From NCBI GenBank assembly GCA_963576725.1, contig OY755238.1, forward strand, positions 25,159,834-25,223,833: 64,000 nucleotides of DNA, read 5' to 3'. Shown piece after piece: positions 44,413 through 53,400 of the stretch; position 1 is the stretch's first letter, and each line of letters starts with the position of its first letter. The position numbers and the translations under genes are program-made. Below the pieces are notes generated by a model that saw only the letters and a list, made by a program, of their open reading frames with translations, did not search any database and was not told the DNA's origin. Origin of the DNA: Azorinus chamasolen (taxonomy: Eukaryota; Mollusca; Bivalvia; Cardiida; Solecurtidae).

Positions 44413-44631
44413 ATGTCTAGAGTAATACCAATTAAGTTGGGTGATAAGTATGATTATTTATTTTTAAAACCAGATGATGATGTTGAAGAAGTTATAAAAG
44501 ATTATTCAAAATACGTTCCTATTGAAGAAAAAGATATACCTGATTATTTATTTAATGGCATTAGTATTTTTTTTATTGGTTTAACTATTTTAGAAATTAT
44601 TAATTTGATTCGATGTAAACGTGAATCCTAG
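44413..44631 (+). CDS. small Polinton membrane protein (72 aa)
   Basis: Starts in TTTTTTTAAAAATG. Polar, acidic N-terminal 45 residues (KPDDDVEEVIKDYSKYVP) are followed by one membrane helix (LFNGISIFFIGLTILEIINL) and a short basic tail (IRCKRES), as in a type II or tail-anchored protein. No family recognised. Confidence 0.55.
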   Translation: MSRVIPIKLGDKYDYLFLKPDDDVEEVIKDYSKYVPIEEKDIPDYLFNGISIFFIGLTILEIINLIRCKRES

Positions 44632-44652
44632 TTTTATTTTTTAATTAAAAAA

Positions 44653-45087
44653 ATGGCAAGTGCAGTAATAATGATGATTGGGGGAGCAGTTACAAATGCA
44701 TTAGCTTTTACTGGTGGTAATTATTTATTTTCACATTTAGGAAAAGATTCGGATAAAGAAAGAGAAAGACATGATAAAGCTATGGAACAATTAGAGGCAG
44801 CAAAAGCGGATTGGGAAAAAGAAAGAACTCAAAGATTAGATTATATTAATAAAGAAATGAAAAAAGAACATCATGCCGAACAAACATTTGCTGATGTTGA
44901 CCAAGCTATGAAAGAATATTATTATGCGAGCGAGCGACCATCGGGAGCGAATCCCCTAGAGAGCTTACCTCCAGAACCTAAATTAAGTGATTTTTATACA
45001 CCCTCAGAAGACCAGAAAAATAGAGAGATTGCTTTTGTTATTGGTGGCATGGCATTAACTGGTTTTGTTGCTTGGAAATTTATATAA
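44653..45087 (+). CDS. conserved Polinton two-membrane-segment coiled-coil protein (144 aa)
   Basis: A glycine-rich hydrophobic N-terminus (VIMMIGGAVTNALAFTGGNY) is followed by a charged coiled coil (about 32-78, DKERERHDKAMEQLEAAKAD). Then come a FADVDQAMKEYYY motif, a proline-rich linker and a C-terminal hydrophobic helix (IAFVIGGMALTGFVAWKF). I recall this arrangement as a highly conserved, unnamed protein of metazoan Mavericks. Its regular presence with capsid genes suggests a virion component. Mechanism unknown. Confidence 0.7.
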   Translation: MASAVIMMIGGAVTNALAFTGGNYLFSHLGKDSDKERERHDKAMEQLEAAKADWEKERTQRLDYINKEMKKEHHAEQTFADVDQAMKEYYYASERPSGANPLESLPPEPKLSDFYTPSEDQKNREIAFVIGGMALTGFVAWKFI

Positions 45088-45206
45088 AATATAAAGATTT
45101 ATAGACAAATAAAATAAATGTAATTTTGGAAAATTTCAAAATTAAAAAAAAAATAAATTAAAAATTAAAAAAAAAAAAATTATAAATTGATTTTCTATAT
45201 TTAAAA

Positions 45207-45605
45207 ATGAGCGGGGTAGAAAAAAAGATGATGGCACAAATGCAAAGTAAAGCACAAATGCAAATCGATATCATAGAAGAACAATTTGATAAAATGCAAA
45301 TCGATATCACAGAAGAACAATTTGATAAAATGTTAAAAGCGCAAAATAAAAATAAAATTTTAAAATGGACTGAATTAGAAATAAACAAAATTTATCAAAT
45401 TATCTCAAAGTCAATAATTGACACCAGTATAGGAAAAAGTACAGTTTTAAAATTAAAAGATGAAACCAAGGTTTGGTGTCCTTCACATCTTGCTACAAAA
45501 ATAGAAGATAAAGAACCACCATTTTTTATTAGACCATTAGGATTAAAACCTTGTATAAAAAATAAAAAGAATAATTACCACGCTTATGATTTAATTTTTC
45601 TATGA
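45207..45605 (+). CDS. conserved Polinton protein, possible OB-fold nucleic-acid-binding protein (132 aa)
   Basis: An N-terminal helix carries a 36-bp tandem duplication (MQIDIIEEQFDK / MQIDITEEQFDK). The C-terminal 80 residues have a strand pattern (INKIYQIISKSIIDTSIGKS, VLKLKDETKVWCPSHLA, FFIRPLGLKP, HAYDLIFL) like small OB-fold or single-strand-binding proteins in this class of element. The fold call is tentative. The stop overlaps the integrase start by 4 bp (ATGA at 45602-45605), so the two are probably on one transcript. It would fit a role in protein-primed replication. Confidence 0.6.
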   Translation: MSGVEKKMMAQMQSKAQMQIDIIEEQFDKMQIDITEEQFDKMLKAQNKNKILKWTELEINKIYQIISKSIIDTSIGKSTVLKLKDETKVWCPSHLATKIEDKEPPFFIRPLGLKPCIKNKKNNYHAYDLIFL

Positions 45606-46507
45606 AAATGGAAGAAATATACTATAGCCCTAAAGGATTTTGGAAAGGTAAGACAGCTGTTAGTAAGTTAGCAAAAGAAGCTAAAGTTAATAAAAAACAA
45701 GCATTAGAATTTCTAAAGAAACAAGCTGTGTGGCAGATATATTTGCCTGCACCAAAGAAAATAATAAGACCTAAATTTGATGTGTCTGCAAAAAATGAAG
45801 TACATCAAGCTGATTTACTGTTCTTACCTTTTGATAGAATAAAAAATAAAACGTATAAGTATGCATTGACATTAGTAGATGTGGGAACGAGATATAAGGA
45901 GGCTGTACCATTGACATCGAAAGACAGTAAAGAAGTTGCCACCGCTTTTGAAAAGATTTATAAAAGACATTTGAACTATCCCAAATTATTACAAGTTGAC
46001 CCTGGAAGAGAATTTATGGGTGTTGTTTCTCAACTAATGGCTAAACATAATGTTAAAATAAGAAGAGGTAGAAAAGAGATACATAGGGATCAAGGAATTG
46101 TAGAGAGATTTAATAGAACTTTGGCTGAAAGATTGTTTGGTTATCAGTATGCAAAGGAGATTGACACACAGAAAAGAAATAGAGAATGGGTTAAGAGATT
46201 ACCAGATGTTGTTAAGGCTTTGAATAATGAGACAAAAAAACCTTCTCCAATTTTAAAAAGAAAAGTTGATACTGAAATATGTCCACTCGCGAGCGTTAGA
46301 TATTTATATCAGCCCGGAGAATTAGAAGGAGGTGGTAAGAGAAGAGCTACCGACCCAATATGGTCAGTTGATATTCATAATATAGAATATCATATTATTA
46401 CACAGGGTATAAGAGTTTATTATTTGAAATCTCCAGCACCAACGAGAGGTTTTGTTAAAGAAGAACTTCTTATTGTTCCCGTTGATACCCATACCCGTAT
46501 GTCCTAA
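45602..46507 (+). CDS. INT: retroviral-type (rve) integrase of the Polinton
   Basis: 301 aa; joins the excised or linear element to host DNA and makes the 6-bp target duplication. The N-terminal region (to about 50) is helical and basic. The catalytic core has all three acidic residues of DDE type: Asp in VHQADLLFL (about 64), Asp in LQVDPGREFMG (about 122) and Glu in GIVERFNRTL (about 159). The C-terminal third (FVKEELLIVP end) fits a small SH3/chromo-like DNA-binding tail. A second ATG at 45608 is an alternative start. The last 38 bp overlap the polymerase 3' end, convergent. No inactivating change is seen. Confidence 0.92.
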   Translation: MKMEEIYYSPKGFWKGKTAVSKLAKEAKVNKKQALEFLKKQAVWQIYLPAPKKIIRPKFDVSAKNEVHQADLLFLPFDRIKNKTYKYALTLVDVGTRYKEAVPLTSKDSKEVATAFEKIYKRHLNYPKLLQVDPGREFMGVVSQLMAKHNVKIRRGRKEIHRDQGIVERFNRTLAERLFGYQYAKEIDTQKRNREWVKRLPDVVKALNNETKKPSPILKRKVDTEICPLASVRYLYQPGELEGGGKRRATDPIWSVDIHNIEYHIITQGIRVYYLKSPAPTRGFVKEELLIVPVDTHTRMS

Positions 46508-49500
46508 TTCCATCGGGTCTTATGTATTTTTTTGTATCAAGTGGAGAGAGAGTAGTTTTATTTACTACCACTCCGTATATATTATGATTTACGGATCTTA
46601 GCATGTTCATTGAATGTGAATATTTTTTTTTATTGAATAATGAATCCTTATAGTTTTCGAAGTTTATTTGTTTTTTTATTACATATTTTTTTGTACCTTT
46701 AGATTTTTTTATTACTTCTTCATCCGCTCTTAATATTGCATATAGTTTAGGTCTAAGACCTACATATTCAGCTATAGGAATTCCCATACATTCATCTTTA
46801 AATTTACCTGGTACTTTTTTATTAGTTGTATCATGTAAGAAATGATCTTTTGGATAATCTGATAGATCAAATTCGTCTTTCATTTCGAACATATCCTTAT
46901 AAACGTCTTCTGTTTTTATATCTAATAGTAGTGAATCTGTGTCAGTGTATAGCATTGTACAGTTTTCTCCATACTTCTTTTTTATTGTATTGTAATACCA
47001 GTCAAACATTAACTCTTTTGATAAATCTAGAATAGAGAAACCAACATAGATTGGTTTATTTAATATTAAATTTGTTTTATTCATATGTACTGCTGATAAA
47101 TCATCAGAAAATTTAACACGTTTGTTAAAAATTGGTTTGGCTATTATTTTTCTAATCTTGTTATTTTCACTTCCATCAGTTTTTACTAATTTTATATCTA
47201 CTCTTTTTCTTAGGTTTTCCATAGTTTTACCAAATACTGAAACGATCATTAGTTTAAAGAAATCTTTTTCAAATTCTGATTTTGCTTGTTTTCTTAATTC
47301 TGTATTAAGTTGTATATATGGTGCCATCCAAGGTTTTTCATTGAACTCGAGGATTCTATGATATTTTGTTACTTTTAAACCTAGTTTCTGATATAAATAT
47401 AGATTCCTATAGTGTACTACATACTTTTTCTTATTCATTAGATTAGGGATAAGCTTTTCTACCTTTAAAATACTTTTGTTATCTAGTAATTCTTTTTGAT
47501 ATTCTGAAAGCCATTCTTCTTTTACTGCAAGTTTTTCCGGAGCAAGTGGATAATCGTTATGTTCTTCATGTAAATGTTTAGGATATTCTAAATCAACTTC
47601 CAGAATCCATCCTTTATTTTTAGGACGCTTCTTAACTTTACTCGGATTAACCCATTTGAAACCAGAATATGGAAGTGGTCTTGACATTGCATGACCGTAT
47701 AGATTGGTTGCATCATAGTACATTATATAATTATTCTCTTTATTTTCATCATAATCTTTTACCAAAGGATTATTAGCTTTTGCGTATCGCTTTGAAACCA
47801 TTGATATTCCGCCTCTCATACCTTTTTCTATGAAAAGATGCATATCTATATCTGTTAATAATTCTAATTCTATTTTAGTTGATTTGAGTAAAGCATCCCA
47901 GGATAATCCTGGTGCTGTGTAATAATGTAGAGGGTCAAGTTTGTACACTTCCATACAAGTTTTTCTAAATGTTTGAAATATATCAGCTAATAAAAGAACA
48001 TCTGTTTTTAAATATAGATCATGGTAATCACCTATATTTTTACAGTTAAATGTTTTCCATACATTTTTTGCATGATCATAATCTTCTTGTTTGATATTTT
48101 CATCTGATAGAGAACTATAAAACTTTTCTTTTGGTGGTAATTCTGTTTCATTAAATCTTTCAAATGAATCCATGTATTCATATGGATAAACACCTTTACG
48201 TAAAATTAAATCGGTCTTATCACCAAATTGACTTTTTATTAATTTGAAATCTGTTTTATCTGTTGTGCCTACTAATTTCTCTAATGATGATGGCATAAAT
48301 TGAAAACTGTCTAAGAATTTTAATTGTCCAATACTAAATGAAATATATTTTTCTGTATTACTCGCTATACAAGAAATCTTCTCACTCGTAGTTGTATGTA
48401 TCTTTTGCATTATAAGATGAGAATCATAACCTTTTAGATTATGAAAGACAACAGGTATTTTAGTTGAATATGGTTTTATTTTTAGTTTTAAGTTACACGT
48501 TTTATGCGCTGCACCTCTGTATTCACCCGTGAAATGACAATGATCTCTTACTTTATCTTTTAATAATTCTTTTTCGCATATCCAACAATCTTTAGCATTT
48601 TTAAAATCTTCTGTATTTTGTTTTGTCATAATCATTGGTTTAGGATGTTTAAATATATCGTTAATATTTTCTACTTCTTTTTCTAAATGATTTAGAAAGA
48701 TTTCTGCGGTATTTTCACCTCTATATATAATAGCTTCTTCTTTTATTTCACCATCATATCTAACAACTTGATATCCAAACCCGCATGCTTCGTGCTCACT
48801 AGTTATTTCCGTTTTATCTCCTTTTTCTTCTGATTTAGGTTTTATTATACTTTCAAAATCTGCATAGATTACGTATGGAACTGGCATTTGGTTGTGATTA
48901 TTTTTAAATATAATTGTATCACCTTTTTTAGGCATTTCTATTCTTAAAGGTGTTTTATTTATTCCTTCACAATCTTCTTTATGTTTAGTAAGTAAATTTT
49001 CTTTTGAGAAGCAATATAGACATCTATCACAGAAGTGTGTTTTTCCGTTGTGCTTATTGTTTTGATTGCAAATTAATCTGCTAAAATTTTTAATCCAACA
49101 GTAATGATATTTTGTATCTTCTGAAATTAACATTAAGTTTATTCTTTTAATCTCTTTTGGTTGTTCAGAAATATAATATGGAAATATTATTTTTTCTCCT
49201 TTTTTATATCCGTATACATTTATTGCAAGATTATTTTGTTTTTCTAATTTTGATACCTGCTTTAATGGTGTAGGAGTATCAATATCTTTTGTATTAAGAA
49301 TATTTTTATAATCGGGATAAGATGAGGGTCTATCAGAATTTTTAGATGCGGGATAAAGTGCGGAAACTATTGATCTGAATAAACACGCATCATCTTTATT
49401 TTTTACATTGATTATTGCTTGCTTCTTTTTTAAAAAGATTGGTAGGTCTATATATGAAGAACCTTTAAACGGTTCATATTTTGCTATATTCAAATACAAT

Positions 49501-49946
49501 ATTTTACAGTGATCAATTTCTAAACCTGAAGCTGTGTTTGTGAATTTCTCAATCCATGCTTGTAAATAAGAAGTTTGTTCATTATAATATTCTTCGATAT
49601 TTTCATCATTTAATACGACAGCTTGTAGTCCATGATTTGAAGCATCAACAAATTTCTTATTGCCGTTTTGTTCATCATGAAAAAATTGAAGAGAAAGACC
49701 TACCGAAAACTTAATAGCATTATATTCTTTTATGTCTTTTTTGATTTGAACTATTATAATAAATTTTTTATCAGAAAATAATATATAGGGATCTTTATAA
49801 TTACTAGCGTCAATTTCGTATGTTTTGAAATAATTACATTTTGGTTTGTCTACTAATTTAATAGTCTCTGTTTCTTCATCAATAATATCTTTTTTAATTA
49901 CTTTTGATTTTGTGTTGTTCATTTTATAAGAATGATTTTTAATCAT
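46470..49946 (-). CDS. POLB: protein-primed family B DNA polymerase of the Polinton
   Basis: 1,158 aa; replicates the linear element by protein priming. N-terminal domain: a DDACLFRSIVSALYP segment (about 185-199) and a C2-H-C type finger (CDRCLYCF...KHKEDC, about 306-326). Exonuclease: DFESI (about 363), HNLKGYDSHLI (about 502-512) and YLKTDVLLLAD (about 645-655). Between them is CWIC...HCHFTGEYRG...HKTCN, an endonuclease-VII-like zinc motif. Polymerase: DATNLYGHAM (motif A, about 745), KLMIVSVFGKTMEN (motif B, about 898-911) and YTDTDS (motif C, about 1000). All catalytic residues are present. The ATG at 49946 overlaps the upstream stop by 4 bp; MNNTKSK at 49922 follows CTTATAAA and is a good alternative start. 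Confidence 0.95.
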   Translation of the reverse strand: MIKNHSYKMNNTKSKVIKKDIIDEETETIKLVDKPKCNYFKTYEIDASNYKDPYILFSDKKFIIIVQIKKDIKEYNAIKFSVGLSLQFFHDEQNGNKKFVDASNHGLQAVVLNDENIEEYYNEQTSYLQAWIEKFTNTASGLEIDHCKILYLNIAKYEPFKGSSYIDLPIFLKKKQAIINVKNKDDACLFRSIVSALYPASKNSDRPSSYPDYKNILNTKDIDTPTPLKQVSKLEKQNNLAINVYGYKKGEKIIFPYYISEQPKEIKRINLMLISEDTKYHYCWIKNFSRLICNQNNKHNGKTHFCDRCLYCFSKENLLTKHKEDCEGINKTPLRIEMPKKGDTIIFKNNHNQMPVPYVIYADFESIIKPKSEEKGDKTEITSEHEACGFGYQVVRYDGEIKEEAIIYRGENTAEIFLNHLEKEVENINDIFKHPKPMIMTKQNTEDFKNAKDCWICEKELLKDKVRDHCHFTGEYRGAAHKTCNLKLKIKPYSTKIPVVFHNLKGYDSHLIMQKIHTTTSEKISCIASNTEKYISFSIGQLKFLDSFQFMPSSLEKLVGTTDKTDFKLIKSQFGDKTDLILRKGVYPYEYMDSFERFNETELPPKEKFYSSLSDENIKQEDYDHAKNVWKTFNCKNIGDYHDLYLKTDVLLLADIFQTFRKTCMEVYKLDPLHYYTAPGLSWDALLKSTKIELELLTDIDMHLFIEKGMRGGISMVSKRYAKANNPLVKDYDENKENNYIMYYDATNLYGHAMSRPLPYSGFKWVNPSKVKKRPKNKGWILEVDLEYPKHLHEEHNDYPLAPEKLAVKEEWLSEYQKELLDNKSILKVEKLIPNLMNKKKYVVHYRNLYLYQKLGLKVTKYHRILEFNEKPWMAPYIQLNTELRKQAKSEFEKDFFKLMIVSVFGKTMENLRKRVDIKLVKTDGSENNKIRKIIAKPIFNKRVKFSDDLSAVHMNKTNLILNKPIYVGFSILDLSKELMFDWYYNTIKKKYGENCTMLYTDTDSLLLDIKTEDVYKDMFEMKDEFDLSDYPKDHFLHDTTNKKVPGKFKDECMGIPIAEYVGLRPKLYAILRADEEVIKKSKGTKKYVIKKQINFENYKDSLFNKKKYSHSMNMLRSVNHNIYGVVVNKTTLSPLDTKKYIRPDGIRTYGYGYQREQ

Positions 49947-50197
49947 TGTTCATTTTTTTTGTAAAAAATAAAATAATCTGGATTTCTTCCCATAAAAGAT
50001 TTAAAAGCTTCTCTATATTTTTCTTTATTTTCTCTATAGTGTTTTTGTCTCATTGGTTTTTCACATTGTTTACATTTTCTTCTATAACCATCTTTACATC
50101 GTTTTTCTTTTCTAAATAAATTAAAGGGTTTAACCTCTAAACAATAATCACAAATTCTTCCTTCTAGATATTTGTTGTTCATTTTCTCTATGTCCAT
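49943..50197 (-). CDS. small zinc-finger protein upstream of POLB (84 aa)
   Basis: Contains CDYC (about 16-19) and CKQC (about 42-45) with a basic, aromatic surround (KRCKDGYRRKCKQC) and a Lys/Arg-rich helical tail. This resembles the zinc-binding half of recombination endonuclease VII / HNH-type proteins without its catalytic part. The start context CTAAAAATGG matches other genes of the element. It overlaps the polymerase start by 4 bp and should be co-transcribed with it. A DNA-binding replication or recombination accessory is the likely role (inference). Confidence 0.65.
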   Translation of the reverse strand: MDIEKMNNKYLEGRICDYCLEVKPFNLFRKEKRCKDGYRRKCKQCEKPMRQKHYRENKEKYREAFKSFMGRNPDYFIFYKKNEQ

Positions 50198-50255
50198 TTT
50201 TAGAGAAAATTTTTTTAGTTATCTCTTTTTTTTTTTCCTACCCTGAAAGAGTTTC
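50198..50255. other. Polinton right subterminal leader
   Basis: Short AT-rich interval between the zinc-finger gene and the right TIR. It probably holds the promoter of the leftward polymerase operon. No specific box identified. Confidence 0.4.
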
Positions 50256-50437
50256 ACTGTACCTCTTTATTCTGTACCTCTTTCATTTTTTTTTATTTTC
50301 TATAATATTACCTGTGTGGGGGTACTGGTGGTGTTTTATATTTTAGGAAATTTATATATATATACAAAAGGAGAAGCGAAGCGGGATCGGGATCCGAGCA
50401 GAGCGAGTGAGCCCGATCTCTCCTTTTGTATATATAT
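50256..50437 (-). repeat. Polinton right terminal inverted repeat
   Basis: Complement of 34651-34831, with one extra terminal T. The outer hairpin is conserved here too. Confidence 0.95.
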
Positions 50438-50443
50438 GCTTAA
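50438..50443. repeat. Polinton target-site duplication, right
   Basis: GCTTAA, equal to 34645-34650. The next 39 bp are the remaining 5' leader of PIGT. Confidence 0.9.
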
Positions 50444-50482
50444 GTTTTATCCTATTCCCAAGAATCGATTTCCATTTTCAAG

Positions 50483-53400
50483 ATGGCGTCCTCCGACAGG
50501 GAAAAGCCGGTGTTAGATATTTTAGTGAAGATTACCGTCTTATTTCTGGCATTGACATGCTCGCACGTGAACTCAACTGTACATGACTCGTTTTCAGAAG
50601 AATTGTTTATAAAAAAGTTAGCTAGAGGACATATTTTGAGTCATTTCCAATTCACCACCCTCTGGAATTCATCGCTGGAAGATCCCAAATCTTGTAAGAC
50701 AGAGAACACTGAAAAAGTTCTGCATTTACATTGTTGCCACTGCTTTTTACTGATATTTATTTACCCATTAACTTAAAATCCTGGGAGTAAAAGTTGAAAT
50801 CCATAGATGCTGTATGATTGTTCCAAAATCGACTGACGGAAAATAGACCCTTTGGCAGTGTCCTTTGGGTAACATGGGTTCAAATTCTGGTCATACTATG
50901 CAATCTTTACTTTCATTTTGAAGTTGCATATGCAACATTTCATTGTCTTTGCTTTGGGGGCATTTGTCACCTCAATATTCATCAGGTAACGGTTAATCTG
51001 TGGTAGGCCTATGGACCTATTTGCATTTAGCACCCCACTGTAAAACTCCACTATTTACCAAATCGTATTTTCTACAAGGAATGTACTGTACGTAGTTTAA
51101 CCAAGTAAACTCTTCTTTCAATTTCTGACAGAATTGCCTTTTTTCTTCCTCATATTTTCTCTTCGACGACTCCTTACATTTCCCTTTCTTTCTTGTCATC
51201 TCCACTGACCGTAAACCCAAATTGAAACTGGCATACATCGTCGCGAGTGTACATAACAGAAAAGTGGTGTTAGTGTGGGAAACCAAGATTTACGACATCT
51301 ATTTTACGACATACATTTAGGGAACGTTTCATAATATTTCAAGTGGTGTCATTATTAATCATTTGGCTAATATTTTACACGAAACCTTAACTGAAATAAA
51401 AGCATTAGAATAACTAGCGATTTTTCGACAACGACAGTGTTTTATCACAATACCCTAACTTAATTTGAGACAACCCCGACCTCGACGTTATGAAGGAAGT
51501 CACGTGGTTGCAAGGTGCTCGCAGCTTTCTCTACTTAGAACAATGATAAAAACAAAACAATATTAGAGCGACAGAAGGAGAAAATGAGTGGAAAAACTTG
51601 CAAAATGAATGGAATTTTTCTAGAATCAATTATTTCGCACTGGACCATTCGGACCAGTTGAATATTTAACGACTGGACCTGACCTGCACTATACTAGAAA
51701 TGTCGCTCGGTCTATGGTTAGTGTCAAACTCCGATGTATCTTTTTAGCGTTTTCTTTGACTGTGGCGAAAAAATGTTTGACCGTTGGAAATGTTGAGATA
51801 TGTCAACATAATGGGAATTTCTCCATCGGTTTTTTCTTTGAAATTCTTTCACAAAAAGTTGGATATAAAAAAGAGGCTTTTTCGAATTGGGAAGTCCCCG
51901 AAGATCGGCCTCTCACCAAACTCGTAATAATCACAAGAGACAGAACGGCGGAAATTTCTGGATGCAATAAAAAAAAGTGAGTCGGGGGTAAAATGAACGG
52001 TCGGTCGGGTAACCAGAAACAAACCTTTTTTTTTTTTACGCCTAAATCAGAATGCATCTTATTTACAGCCCAGCAAATCAAATTATAGCAATTGCAAATA
52101 TTACAACTACTGTAATACTGTCACAGCACAGTTTTTATTTTCAGTCTTCTGTCTCTTCAATTTCAGTTACCCATTACAGACTGTTTCCAAAGTCCCTAGG
52201 AGATGTATTGAAAACATACCATGTCCAAGAACTGCATTTGTCCCTGACCCAGGGTCTGTGGAACTATGAGCATTGGGGCTATCCCCCAGAGGATGCACCA
52301 CCTGGAGTTGAATTATGGGTCTGGTTCCAAAAAGAGTCAAGGAGGTAAGTTTCCTTATGAGTTGACCCTGCACAAGTCATTTCAGAACTGATGAAAATTC
52401 AGTTTCAATTATGAACAGAGATTGAAACGCTCATTACTTCGTTTTGATAAAATTGGCATATAGCATTTTAATTTGAATCTTTGCCTGATGAATATTCATT
52501 TAAGGAATGATGACATCATGGATACTGGTATATATTAATTAGTTGAATTTTTAGAATACATTTGTACCATTATGAACACAAGAATATGTGACCATAGCAC
52601 ATGGCTCAAGCTGGAGCTCTCCAGCAGGGAGATGTTTAGTGGGATTTAGGGAGAAGTTTTTGGTCCTGATTTTGTTTCTCCCTATATGTTCTATATATTT
52701 AAACTTCTCCCTCAGCTCAAAACAGGGAGGAGTCAGCAGGGTTAGCAGGATTTTTTCTCCCAAATCACCCTCTTGCTTGAGCCCTGTAGCTGAAACAATA
52801 GAATCCAATATATATATATATAATAATATAGACTATCAGACTGCTCCTGCAAGATCTGTCTGTCTGGATCAACTCTGTTTGCAAAGGCATACAATGGCAT
52901 TTGTATGAAGTAAATGGTTAAACGCCAAAAAATGAACAAAGAGATGTTATGAGAAATAAGTTTACCATACATAGAATAAGATAATTCCTATAAACATATA
53001 CAGCGAAATCTCTCTAAACAGGACTTACGATTTGATATAAGTATTGGTCTTGGAGACAGGTGGCTGCTTAATGCAGGGTGAAATTCATGCAGAAAGCTCC
53101 TTTACCTTGCATTAAAGACTGAAAATGATACTTGTTTGATTGTTCAAACTATTGGGGTTTTACTGTATGTTGAATGCTACTAAGCAGATACATATATATT
53201 TTTCTATGTAGTTGTTTTTTTAGCTCACCTGGCACAAAGTGCCAGGTGAAGTATTGTGAGGGGGCTGGCTCGTGCGTCGGTGCATACGTGCGTATGTGCT
53301 ATGTGCGTCGTCAACAATATACTTAAACATCTTCTTCTCTGAAACCACAAAGCCTAGAGCTTTGATATTTGATATGTAGCATCATCTAATGGTCCTCTAC

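Larger units (their letters stand above)
34651..50437. mobile_element. complete Polinton/Maverick virus-like transposon
   Basis: A 15,787-bp element with ~181-bp terminal inverted repeats differing by one base at the tip, and a perfect 6-bp target duplication. It encodes the Polinton signature set: protein-primed DNA polymerase B, retroviral-type integrase, FtsK/HerA-like packaging ATPase, major and minor capsid proteins, plus about ten small proteins. Gene order is ORF1, small basic ORF, coiled-coil/hydrophobic protein, membrane-anchored protein (-), penton, fibre-like, major capsid, ATPase, four-repeat protein, four small structural-type ORFs, coiled-coil membrane protein, DNA-binding-like ORF, integrase, polymerase (-), zinc finger (-). 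Genes are packed within 5-60 bp and usually start in a TTAAAAATG context. Composition is much more AT-rich than the flanks. No adenain-like protease was found. Confidence 0.97.

Noticed and set aside
46826..47361. + strand ORFs inside the polymerase gene
   Set aside because: Antisense shadows of POLB.
34651..50437. Free adenovirus, adintovirus or giant-virus contamination
   Set aside because: TIRs, exact 6-bp target duplication and host sequence on both sides show an integrated Polinton.
51714..51980. 88-codon ORF as an extra PIGT exon
   Set aside because: Does not resemble PIG-T, and exon 1 joins exon 2 in phase without it.
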